Part shown: piece by piece, positions 1-12,053 of the stretch | Layout: each line of letters begins with the position of its first letter | Position numbering within the stretch: the first letter of the stretch is position 1 | From: Aptenodytes patagonicus | Taxonomy: Eukaryota; Chordata; Aves; Sphenisciformes; Spheniscidae | DNA length: 64,000 nt | Direction of reading: 5' to 3' | Assembly: GCF_965638725.1 (NCBI RefSeq) | Contig: NC_134970.1 | Location: forward strand, 439,001 to 503,000 | Made by a program: the position numbers and the translations under genes | The notes under the pieces: model-generated | What the model was told of the DNA's origin: nothing | Seen by the model: the letters and a program-made list of their open reading frames with translations, nothing else | Databases searched by the model: none

Positions 1-972
1 CCTTCTCACGCAGGGGGACATAAAGAGGAGGGAGCAGGGCTCCACCAGCTGTGCCAAGACCCTTTTGCAAAGAGTTGTTCCAGATGTTACCATGACTTGC
101 GCTGCACAGCAAGTGTGACTGCTGTGCCTGTCGCTTTTCTAAAAGCCCCACAGTGAAGGTGATAGGTGGCATGTTAACCCTGTCTCCGGTACTGACCTTG
201 ATGTTTTAATATGTTTTGGCTGGATCTTCCCACCCAGACAGATTTGAGATTCCTTTTCTGTTTCTAATCCATTTCAGACATGATCTGATCTGGGTTTTTA
301 AAGATGTTTGGCTTATGTGGGCTTTCACTGAGCTACCCATCACCTTAGATCTGAAGGACGGTGACTAAGGGAAAGGAACAGGCTGTCTTTTTCTAAGCTC
401 GAAAGTGTGATTTCCTTTTCTCTGTAGAAGATGGCCCTGGATCCAAAAAGTCCTGTGGATAGGGAAGAACTTTTTTTTTTTGCCTGTCTCCTTTAATACA
501 TAAACCAGGAAAAGGGTGGAGGCATAGGAGTGTCTGACTTGCGATGGTCAGTAAGCGAAAGTCCCTAAGGGGAAGGTAGTGCAGCCCTTTCAGCGGGGAC
601 GCAGCCCTGCACCCTGTGAGTTCAGTGCGCCCGAGGCAGACTGTTCTGCCTGTTAATGTGCTCTGAACTGCAGCTGATTGTGGACTACTTAAGAATGTTT
701 CAACTTGCTTGACACTGTGGTTGCCACAGTCTAAATGAACAATGAACTGAGTATATCTTACCAAGACAGTTCAGCAATTCCTGTGGCTATCCCTCTGTCA
801 CTCGTATTTGGTATTGCTGCTTAGCAGAGATTTTGCTGAGCTCTTGTTAAGGTTGCATGGTATTTCGTAGTTGTGTTTTGGCTGTCCAGAACCTGATAAG
901 GTGGAGGCTTCTCCTGTATGTAGCAGGCATGCAGAAGTCTTTTGCTTGTCAGTTATTCATGATTCTTTGCCT

Positions 973-985
973 CCCCCCCCCCCCC
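973..985. repeat. C13 homopolymer
   Basis: Thirteen cytosines in a row, in the upstream SYT6 intron. Confidence 0.95.
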
Positions 986-3900
986 ATTAAATCTTTCTCC
1001 ATTCTATTTCAGTGAGCAAAGCATAAGCTCCAGGCTACCAAGGTCTCCTCTTAGGTTGCATTCCTTTGTTTGGTATATTACGCATTTTCATATGTATGTG
1101 TTTGGGTTTTTTTTATTATTATATATACATACATGTGTGTAAAGTACCTCATTGTTGACTCTGCACTTGAAAATCACCTTTGGTGCTTCCCTCTGAATTA
1201 CTCTGTTCAGATTTTCTTCTGCTTTTTTAAACTCCGCCTGGGGGACCAGTGCACCTCCCTCTCCTGTATCTGAGTGCATTTACCGTCTGTTCCCTGGGTG
1301 ATAAAAGTACCAAACCATAAACTGAAAAATGCCAGGTAGTAAAGGGTATGGTAGCCTCTATTTCCCTCACCTTTTCTCTGTTTAATGCACTTGTCTAATC
1401 AGCTTTCTTAGACCATCAGGTGTGAAAGTCCCTCCTGAGGGACCGGGCACTGGGGTGCAGCAAGGACAGCACACACATTGCCCTCCCTGATGGAGCGAGC
1501 AGCTCGCAGCCCTCCCGCTTGTGCGCCTGCTTCCTCCAAGCCAAGACATAGCAGGAGCTTCAGCTGTAGCCTGGATATGTAAGCAAAAATAAAACCAACT
1601 TTCTTTTCTTCTTGCAGGCAGTGCACAATGCAGATGACTGCTCAGGGGGTGTCCAAGGACCCCATCTTCTTGCAGTGATGAGCTGCCGCAGTCTCCATTG
1701 CAGCATGGGGAAACCGAGTCAGGTTTCCCCATTGCACCCACATCCAGGCTGCTCCTTGTGGCTGCGGCTGGAGTTGCTGGAATAGTACTTTATTCCATGT
1801 GCAAATTTATTGTTTAAATGTTTTCTCCTTAATTATAATTTGAACTGGAGTTTATAAAATTTGGGAATTTGCAAGTACTGTCACTAACAAGCTGATAGCT
1901 GATTTCCAGGACAACAAATTATACAACTGTTAAAGGAACAAAACTTTGCATGAAGTTGTCCATGTCCCGTGTTCTAGTTATTCTCCCAGCTATAGAACTG
2001 CATCCCCTAAAGAATTACATTAAATGGTGAAAAAAGCCCTGGCATTGCTTAATGAAGGAAGTTTTATCTGGATGGGAGTTATGAGGTTGCTGTTTGCACT
2101 TGGACCATAGATCATAGTTGCTTGAAACACTGGATCCCTGCAAGGTCTCCTTATGAATCAGGTTGTCTTCATACTTAACGTGCAATAATGAGATGGTTTG
2201 AATTTTATAATCTTATATAATTACTCTCAAAATAGCTTCTGATTCATCCTTCCCTTTGAAGCTTATAGTTTGCATTCCAATATGCTCTCGCATGGCAGGA
2301 ATCCTGTCGTAGCAGCAAATTAATTTTTAAGAAGTTTGTTTCTATCTAACTGAAACTTTGGCATAGCCAGTTTGAGCATTCATGTCTCTATCTTCCTATG
2401 ATCTGTTACATAGCTGGGTGTGCACAGGAGACGAAGAGGCTCTGTCTGGGTTCCTGTGGAGCCCATGCTGGCAGGAGGAAGCTGGTGAGAGCTGATAGTG
2501 TGAGACTTGGTGTCCAAGGACAGAGGAAGCACGTGAACAGGATAAATCTCCTTTTAGCTTCATGCGGGAGGAAGGTTGAGTTTGCAGAGCTTCCAAGGGG
2601 ACATTTCAGAGACTCTGTGAATGTTTCCTCTCAGAACATCTGCAGCGTTCATCTCATGAGGATTTCCACCCCTCTGCTGGTTTGAGAGGGGAGTTTGCCA
2701 TTGAGCTACATATGATGAACTGAGTGTGAAAGTGCTCTTCATGTAAAACAATCTGTGAAAACTCTTCCTGCTTTCATGTTGTTTTCAATTCACTTTCATT
2801 GCACTGTCTTCTGTGGAATTACTTGTGGTTGACATAGAGTAACAAAATAAAATTCGGGCATGCTCCACAGCAAAAAGCAGCTGGAACCGCTGCTTGCCTT
2901 CACCTAGAGAAACTCTGTGAGGCGTAGCAGGGTCGTGGGAGTGTGCACAGTGCAGGAGTCTCTCAGGGCCTCTGTGGATATTTCGTACCATTGTGCCGCG
3001 CTGGACAGCTGAGAGGAATAATCAGTGAATTTTTACTTACATTACCAAGAGACAAAAACACCCTGATTTGTTTGCTTCTGGATGGGTCGTGGTACCAAGT
3101 ATTTCTGTGACTTCATTTTCCTCTCCCACATACTTGAAGTATAGGCACTGTCCTCGGCCGGGTGACGCCTCCTGTCCCCCTGCAAGGAAACCTGACAAGC
3201 AGCCAAGCTCTTGTTGGTCTGAGCAGGGTGTCAGTAGGTGCAGGTAGAGCCGTAAGTGACAGCTGACGCTTGCTCCTGTTGCTGAGATCGCTCCCTGGAT
3301 AGGAGCAGTTTGGAGGGTCTAAGAAAATGGGCTCGTAACCTGTGGACCTGCAGGTGATAGATATCCCCAGTGCTCTCCAGGTCTTGCTGCCTGACTCACT
3401 GCTACATGGGGGCTGCTCTGCAACCCTTATCCCCACCCACAGCATGAGATAACGTCTGAGGGACGATGGAAGCTCTGCTCAATCCATAATTGTTTTCTGA
3501 CCCGGTCCTTTAACGTCTGCTGAGAACTTGATGAAATATTTTCCCCTCGCTAACGACCCACATCTCTGTGATCTTGTTTGAGCAGCAGTGTTGGAGCAGC
3601 AGCCCCTGCTGCAGTGCTTCACAACACATCCAGCTCCTGTGCTCTTAGGCTGCTTGTGAAAAGCAAATTGACTGCAGTTAGACTTTGAAGTGACAGCTGC
3701 TAATGACTTGTCTAGCTCAAGAATATTTCAGGACATGTTCCTATAGCTCATAGCTGCCTAGAGATCACAACCAGTAAATCAAGAAGAGAAGTGTTGCTGA
3801 AGTTGCAAATGACAACCAAATGGCAGCGAATAGGCCTGAAGATGTGACAACGAAGACATCAGCAGAGGACTGGCATGCTGGACATAATCCCAGCAGAGGC

Positions 3901-6900
3901 AGTTAGTGAGCAGGCTTGCAGTGCTTCCTTCTTGCAGCCGTGATCTCTGCAGACCCCAGCACCCACTTAGCTGTGGGGTCTGTTAAATAGACCTGCTTGC
4001 TGATACAAGAACTGAAGCTGTGTTGCGTGTCAGGGATAATCTGATCTTTATTATTTGCTCGGTTACCATTCCCACGGCCGTGGCATGCTTGGGGAGGGGA
4101 TAAGGAGCTCGCTGAGAACTACATGCTGCTGCACCGCAGCTCACCTCTCATCAAACGCAGCATTTCGTGATTTATAAGACAGCCAGTTTCCTTTTCAAAA
4201 TTCCTGTTGTAAAGTGCTCTGCTTGCTGCTGTACTCCTTGATGCCTTGCAGGGTTTGTTCTGAGCCGTATTCCCAAAGGGGTAGTTCCCTTGCTCTGCTG
4301 TGGTTCATGTTTTGGTTTTGGCTGTGGTGCTGCTGGATGCTGTGCTGCTGCGTTGGTTTAACATTTGGTTTCTGTTCCATCCAGTCCCCGCTCCTTCCTC
4401 TGTAAAGCTTCAAAGCTGAATGGCATTGCTAAATAAATGTCTATAGCTAGGATTTAATGGAAACCTCTTCCTTTTCCCCTGCTGTTGTCCTGTGCTGCCC
4501 TCTGCCCCTGCCCCAGGTGTCTGAGATTCACCACAGTTTCTCATGCCCAATTTCCAGCCCTCAGCTAATCAGACTTACATTGCTGATGCTTCTCAATTGA
4601 GAGAAAATTAGATCAGCAGTTGGTGGGTGCCTCACGTGGTTTTTTGTAGCCCCAGAGCTGCCTGTCTTCTCCTCCAGCAATAACTCTCGTGGTAATCCAT
4701 CATTTGAATGCGTGATCTCTAGAAAGCCCTATGAAATAGAACAATATATTCTCACAAGCACTGTTGCAATAGAAAAATGTAGCAAAAATGGACAGAGAAG
4801 CCTGGAAATATCTCCTGATGCGGTATGAGCAATGGTCTATATTTTACACTGGAAAACCAGTTACGCAGCCAGTACAAGCGAGATTAAGGTACATCACCAT
4901 CACCCCCTACCTCTGGGCTCTGCCATCTCCTGTAACTGCTCTTCCAGGAGCACTTGCTGTGGCAAGACGTTACATGCTCCAAGTCATAGCTCAGAATAGC
5001 TGGGAGCTGCTTTTTCAGCTGAAAGAAACCTAGTGGGGAACAAACCAGCCAGAGCTCGCCCTGATGCTAAGACTTTAGCATCAGTAAGAAACTCTCGCAG
5101 GGAAGAACTCCATTTGCTCTTGGCAGGATCGGGTCAGAGGCTTTGTCTAGGTCTGTGCATGGTGACGGAGCTGTGGGACCAAACGTGCCGTGGCAGCAGT
5201 GCTGCCAGTACCCAACCTCAGCAGAAAGTCAAGTCAAAGTGCCCTTGCTGCTTTGGTGAAGGGGCTGTGCTGAGGGTGCTCCAGGGCCTGCAGAAACACA
5301 TCTGTCCTCTTGCAGGTGCCGAGGGGCTCCGGGAAGGGGACCGCTGGGTCAGTGGCACAGATCCTGGTGGCTGCTGCAGCTGAGCTCCTCCAGCATGAGC
5401 CTGGCCCCACGCTGGGCCTCAGCCTATAGCATTTAATTTTTTCAGCCCCCCCCCTTGAACTTCCACTCGTGGTATTCAAACTGTGTTTAAATCCAACAGG
5501 TAGCTGGGATGACTAATAGATGCTGGAGTGCTGAGAGAGCCATCAAACCTATTTGGTTTTCTCTATGGGGAGTGGGTGGAAGGAAAGCTAAATTACATCT
5601 TCAAGACATTAAATATAACTCTTCATATTAAACTCAGAGTTATCCGTGAATCTCTTTAATTATAGTGCAAGCTACTTCACAGTAATAAAAGTCAATGTTG
5701 CCATAATTAGACCAGTATTGTCTTGCAGTTAATAGACTGTTGTAATCATGGCTTTGTCATTTTATTAATCATTTTCTGTTTGGACTTCGCTAATTATCCC
5801 CTTTGGTAACTCAGTTTGGGTATTATGAAGTCATCAGGGACATAAACCTGAAAGGTAGTTCCACCATATTCTCTTAATTAGTTCCCATCCAAGATGAAAA
5901 AAAAGGGTAGTTGTACTGATGAGCTGCTTTCCGAGTGCATGGGTACCGGAGCAAGGGAGGGGGCTGGACTAACCAAGAAATGATCCCTCTTTCCTAAATT
6001 TGCTTTTGGCTTTACAGTTTTAAATTGCTCCACTGTCCCTCTGTCCTGCCCTGGGCCATCTCATCTTTTATTTGAAAGGCAGTAGAAAGTAGTGACCTTC
6101 TCAGAAGTTTTATAGTTTTGAGACATTCTGTAAGCTTTGTTGTAAGACTCAATAGCAAGGTTTTTAGATGTTACAAAACCAGTAAAAACACAAACCAAGA
6201 AGCCAAGTCAAAAGAGAAACGAGATCGTTTGCTGGTAAAGTTGACAGGTTTCAGACCATCTCCTTTGTGCTCTTGGCATCCCCATTGGTTGCTGTCGGCT
6301 TCAGGTCTTTTCTGCAGTGAGATAGTTCTGTCAAAGAGCATTTCGCTGCTTGAGTCCTCTGCCAAATATTAATGGTCATGAAACTTGTTTGTATTTAAAT
6401 GCTTGAATATGATCTGGTCTTTCAGCTTGCATCCCTTGACACTGACTTGGGGTGTCCCTGCATGTCCCCATTGTTGTGCTGGTCTTGCCACTGCTCCTGA
6501 TGGCTCCAGGAGCACGGTGCTGCCCTACTGCCCTTTACCACAGGAGAGGGACAGTCCTGGGCCACACTGCCCCTGAGCGTCACCCAGCCAGCTTCTCACC
6601 GCCCTCACCCCCGTTTCCTTCGTAGATACATAACTGCTCCTGCTGCAAGAAAACAAAAATGCAGTGTTGTTTTTGTAACCAGTCGGTCTAAGCTGTTTGT
6701 ATTGTCTCTGAAGACTTTGATTCATTATTTTCCCTTATGCCAGGCTGCAGGGGAGGGAGATCAGCATCTCCATTGACTCAATTTTGACGTTTAACAGTAC
6801 CTCCTACTGCGTAAGTGGTGATAAATGATCATTTAGCATTAGCCTCTCAGGTATGGCTTGCTTTCTCCTGTTCACTAAAGGAAAGCAGAGCAAAAACCAT

Positions 6901-9900
6901 GATCTGTGTGGGCCTTCCCATGGCTCCTGTCTATCCTGGCAGCAAGTGGCTTTCTTGTTTAGAAATCTCTGTTTCTCTCCATCAGCTGCTCTGATGGGGA
7001 ATCTGTGGCGCAACTCATCAAAAGCTCATTCCTGGTCAAGAGGAGTCTTCCCCGGTTCTCCTGGTGTGGAAATACTTTTGGTGAAGGTCTCTGCTTTGCA
7101 GCGAAGGACCAGGACTGTTGGTGGTGGCTGTCAATGGTCACTTCTGGGGCATTGCTGTGAGATGTAATAGTGCTTTGTGTCTGTAGGGATTGGGACAAAG
7201 TCTCAGTTCTCCGAGGAGTTCAGGTGCACACAGAAACATAGGGGGACACAAATTCACAATTTCTCTTTTGCTTTACATACCATGCTAAACCTCTACCTCA
7301 AAAAGACCTTCATAAGCGAGGCAGACCATCCCTGAAGGAGCCGTCTCTGTTCCACTAGGTAAATAACAGCTCGGTGCCTTATCCTAAGCGTATCAGCTCA
7401 TGCAGGTGAATGTTCATGTCTGTGTCCATGTCTTTCCTGCTGCTTGTTCTCCCCTCCCTCCTTGTTAGTCATGCGAGAGCTTTGTCATTGCTGCTCTGTA
7501 GCCAAAAGCAGTTTCCAGCTGAGAGTTTCTCTGGGAAGGGGTTCTCACTCCCAGGGGGGAGTGAGACTGGAAAATAGCCATGTTAATTTGTATTTGCCAC
7601 CTTCTCCTTTTAAGCTTTATCTTTTCAATTACAAGTTGTAATAAAATCCATTTTCCAACATGGCAATTTCTCCTGTGTCTCTCAAGGGAGCTGGGCTAGG
7701 ATGAGCTACCAGCACCGAGTTAGATAAGAACAGGGTGAGGAATGGCTGAAGCCGTTCTGCACTTGTACAGCCCTACTTAGCTGATAACAAAGTGACAAAT
7801 AACTCTGTTATTTTTTTAGAGGAGAATAGAATAGAAACATAGTTCTTGTTGTATTTTTCCTCAGACGGGACATTTCTCAGAGCGATAATGTGCCTCTGTC
7901 CCTTGCCGAGGACGGTGATGCCGTGAGCGGTGGGGGGGCTCCAACAAGCTGGCTGTGGCACGGGAAACGTTTGGTAAAGCAGAGGCTGAACTATTCCTGT
8001 GCCGCCCTGCGTTAGATGGAGCCCTTCCTTACCGCCGGACACAGACACATCCTTCTTTACCCTCCGCTCAGGAAACCTTGGCTCTGAACGTTGCATAGGG
8101 TGGGATAATATAAACAAATGAGCTAATCTTTTCCCTGGGCTGAGCTGTCCTTTTGGTCTGTGCTGTCTTTGGAGAAGTCTTTAGGGGAACAGGCCTTACC
8201 TCCATCCATGACAGGAATACCCAAGCAACCTCTGGTCCTGGGGCATTTTCTGTGAGATAAGGAATTATCTTGTTTTTACAGTTTCTTGTAAGTTAAAGGA
8301 CATTTAAAGCATAACATTTTGAATACTAGGTATTTTTTAAAAGTAACTGGTATTTTCAAATTCATAAGAGAAAGCTCATTAAATCAATTAAGGTCAACTC
8401 TGTCCAACTGATATGTAAGTTTAATAAGTCATGAAAAAGTCTTGGGGGATTCAGTGTCATCTTCAGACAAACCAATATTCTTCCCAGGCAGATCCTTAAA
8501 AAATGTCTGTAAAATCTTGATCCCTTCTACTTGTGTTTCATGTGAGCTGTCAGAGGAAAGAATAGGAGGTCATGCATAAATGTATCTGTGAATCCTGTCA
8601 AATACATTATGAATGCCAACTCAGCAAGAAGTGACATGAACTAAGATGTTTCTCAAGCTGGCAACAGGTTTTCAGAAGGGATAACTGGTTATTTCTGATG
8701 TTTTCCATTAATGAGTTTGGTGTGCTAGCAGATTCATGCATGCTATATAACTTCTTGGAATGGGCAGAAGTATCTTAACAGAAACTTTTCTGTCACGTAA
8801 CAGCTCCCAGCAGTGATAGATTCTGCATTGTAACTATTTCCTTTGTAACAACATAGACATATTTGCAAAAAGTCCAGGTTCTTAAGGTTTCTTATGAAAC
8901 TGACTCGGAGTTTCCTGGGCACAATTCCAAGACTTAACTCAAAGTATAGGAAAGTGGTACCTCTGCGCTCTCTCCTTTGGTGAGAATACATTTAGCCAAA
9001 TCTCCAAGGAAGCTCCACTGCTGACTTGTACAATCCTATTTATTATTGAATAAGACAGGACCTATTTATTCACTCCAGTAGTGATCTGTATTTCCACCTT
9101 GGAGCTACAGCAGAAAATAAATGGTGCAGTCTGACCTGTACAGGAGGCTGGTGAGGAAGAGGAAAAGTGCAAAAACTTCTGGATGGCATTTATTTTCCAT
9201 CTGCACCTGCTGGCAGCTTCCAGCCTTCCTTTCGAGTCGAAGAACCTGTGAGCAGTCAGGAAGCTTTGCCTCAAGCTCTTAGTGAATTTGCTAAGCTAGG
9301 TAATTTTGTGGAAAAACAGTGCATTTCCTCTGGGATATCAGAAACAACAGATGGTTTCCCAGGTGTTCAGCAGAACTGTCTTATTCCGGTGTAGATGTCG
9401 CATTTTGTGTCTGATGCTTCCTTGAGATTTCACTTATAAGAACTGATGCGAAAATCCTAAATATAGAGTAGCTGTTGTATTCCCAGACAGCATGTTAGCA
9501 AAGTTTGATGGTATAAATGGGTTCCTGCATACTTTGCTGCTATGGTTCACCAATGGTGGTTGTTTTTTTTTTTTTAATTTTTTAAATAATTTTTAAATTC
9601 AGCTTTTTTTTCAAGATAAAAATTTAGTCTTTCCTCATATTGTATAGATTTTCTCTGCCTTAAACATTAAATATCTTATTACAGCTGTACAAAACTAAAC
9701 TATATGACCAAAGGAAACAGAAGGTCTTCTTATGACTTCTATTTAAGGTAAAGCATATGTCAGGGATCACATTTATAGTAGCTACGATGAAGCACGGATG
9801 TGAGTCTCCTGGTTTATCTTCTAAGAGCTAAGTTGCCTAGTAAGGATGGATTTTGTGGGAGATTATTGTTTTAAATGCAGTTTTTGAGTGAGTCTAGCGT

Positions 9901-10910
9901 TTCTTAGAGCTCCTGGAAGTGAGAAGCTGTTTGCCTTAAGTACATTTAGACATGATCTAAAGAGGTGCTGTCAGCTCCCATGGACAAAACTGAAATATTC
10001 ATATCTGCAGCCGTGACCTTTAGTGTTAACCAGCTTTGACAAAGGGCCGCTCTGTGCCACTCTGCTGAGGGAGGCTGTGCAGACCCCACGGAGGAGGAAC
10101 AGACCCGGGTCCCTTCCTGGGGGTGCTGCCGTGGACGGCCGTGTCCCGCCGTGCTGCGAGCTGTCGGCTGCTGGGACAGGGCCGCCGTCCCACACCTCCC
10201 ACCCAGCACGGGCTCTGCTCCAGGGGAGCAGGGGGCTCAGCTCTGGTTTGGGAACCAGCCCCGTGCTGCAGGAGGAGACGAGCAGCCATGTCCTGCTGAT
10301 CCCCTTCCACACATGATGTGCTCGCTTTCTAGCAGCTACACCTCGTCCTGCCTTCCTTCAGTTAATTTTACAAGAGTCTTGTTATACTCGCTAAGAGTCA
10401 TTTCAGCTGTGACTACCAGACAATTCACAAACACACACGTCTCAGGTAGTGAATTAAGTAGCTGCTGTCTGTTTCATGTGGTAACGCAAAACATTTATGG
10501 TCCAAGCATACACATAAACAGAAGCGAGGAAGAGGTAATGGTTATTCTGTATAAACTTCTGGAGTGTTTCATATTTTTTTGCCTGTCTTTCCGTCCTGAC
10601 TTGCACTTAGGTAATTTAAAGAGTATAGCTTAACTACCTGTCACTACAAATAACACAGCAGGCAATCAAGGAATTGTCCTTGAACACATAGCAATCTGCA
10701 ACTGAATCGTCCGTAGTCCTAACACTGCAGACTTAACTCCAGTGCAGAACGTGTCTTCATCTTCAGGGACTGGTATTCTTTGTGATTCTGAACTCCTAGA
10801 ATTTTGGTTTAGGTGGGAATCTGGGAATTAATACATTGTAAGAAAGGAACTAAAAATAGCCAATATTTTCTCTTTTTGAAGTGCTGTGAATCATTTCACA
10901 GCCTAGATCA

Positions 10911-10936
10911 TCTCTCTCTCTCTCTCTCCCCCCCCC
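10911..10936. repeat. CT run fused to a C tract
   Basis: About nine CT units followed by a C9 tract, in the upstream SYT6 intron. Confidence 0.9.
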
Positions 10937-11716
10937 GTTTTTCCTGATTCTTCAGCCATGGGTATGGAAGCTCTTTCCTCTCCAGAAAAAGATTGAAATG
11001 CTGAAATACATAGCATATGAGGTAAAAGTGACTCAGAGTGTCAGAGAACATACACAGCTTCTGTGCTATTCAGAATAAGGAAGAATGTGTAGTACTTTCT
11101 GTACAGCCTCCTTCTATGTTTGGTTTCACTGCATCAGCATCTTGTGATTTTTTTTTTTTTTTAATTGGTATTTACTTTTTATTCCCTATAGGCACATCTG
11201 GACAAGATGTGAGCATTGATAGTACAACAACAATCTGCTTCCAGGGTCATGGTAGATAGATTTTTTTAATATAGTGTCTGAACACCTGTGGTATGAAGCA
11301 AAAAGGCAGTTTCTGCTGGTACAACACTGGAGCTTGTTTCGATCATGCAATTCTGCAATTCTTCTCGATTTCAGACTCAGCAGTTTGCCAATGCCACAAA
11401 ACAAACCAAGGATGATATTTTATAGCCAGTGTAAGCATCATGGTATAAAACTTCATAGCTCTGGCCATCTGGAGACACCCATTTCTCCCCAGATGTGTCT
11501 GGGGCAGGAAGCAGTTCCGAATCTGTCAGGGGATGCTCACTTGGGTTTGACTCTTGCTTGTAGAACCTGCTAAGAGCTCTCCATTAGTCGTGATATAAGT
11601 CAGTTTGGACCATTTCTTCCCTTTTCTTATAGCTTTCTCACCATCTTTTTTCTTTTCTTTTCTCCCTTCCCGTTCCTCCCCTCTCCCTGTTGCTGTTGCC
11701 TTCTCTCCCCCTGTAG

Positions 11717-12053
11717 AGCTCTCCGTCAGCCTCCTTGCAGTGATAGTTATTGTGTGTGGACTGGCCTTGGTGGCAGTTTTTCTGTTTCTCTTTTGGAAGC
11801 TGTGCTGGGTTCCCTGCAGGAACAAGGCCATTTCTTCTAACCTGGCCATCTTGCAGAGCGAGGCAGGCTGCAATAAGGAGAACATGGCAGACAAACTCAA
11901 GGACACGGGTGCCATAAGTTTCCTAGAGGCAGCGGTGAAGATCAGCCATACATCGCCAGATATCCCTGCAGAGGTCCAGACGTCCATGAAAGACCACATC
12001 ATGCGGCGCACGCGGATCCAGAGGCAAACAACGGAGCCTGCGTCTTCCACCAG
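11717..12053 (+). CDS. SYT6: SYT6 exon: transmembrane segment and juxtamembrane linker
   Basis: The acceptor is a long pyrimidine tract ending ccctgtag at 11716, and the donor is AG|gtgagc at 12053. The exon opens with two bases finishing a split codon and encodes a hydrophobic helix ([14 protein letters not shown], then [12 protein letters not shown]) followed by Cys residues at its cytosolic edge, which are likely palmitoylation sites in this family. The linker carries the family motif [20 protein letters not shown]. An in-frame Met at 11884 (MADKLKD) lies after the membrane segment; mammalian SYT6 has isoforms lacking the transmembrane region, so this Met could start such a form (inference). 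Confidence 0.95.

Larger units (their letters stand above)
1..11716 (+). other. SYT6 upstream intron (partial)
   Basis: No exon, RNA gene or repeat family was recognised here. It is moderately AT-rich with a GC-richer patch at about 10030-10310. Simple sequences are a C13 tract (973-985) and a CT run joined to poly-C (10911-10936). The small open frames on both strands lack splice context or family motifs. The N-terminal SYT6 exon, which in mammals is GC-rich and encodes a short cysteine-containing luminal segment, is not visible and is expected left of the window. Confidence 0.6.

Noticed and set aside
10023-10633. Overlapping open frames on both strands in the upstream SYT6 intron
   Set aside because: They coincide with a short GC-rich patch, have low-complexity composition and show no consistent splice sites or known motif.
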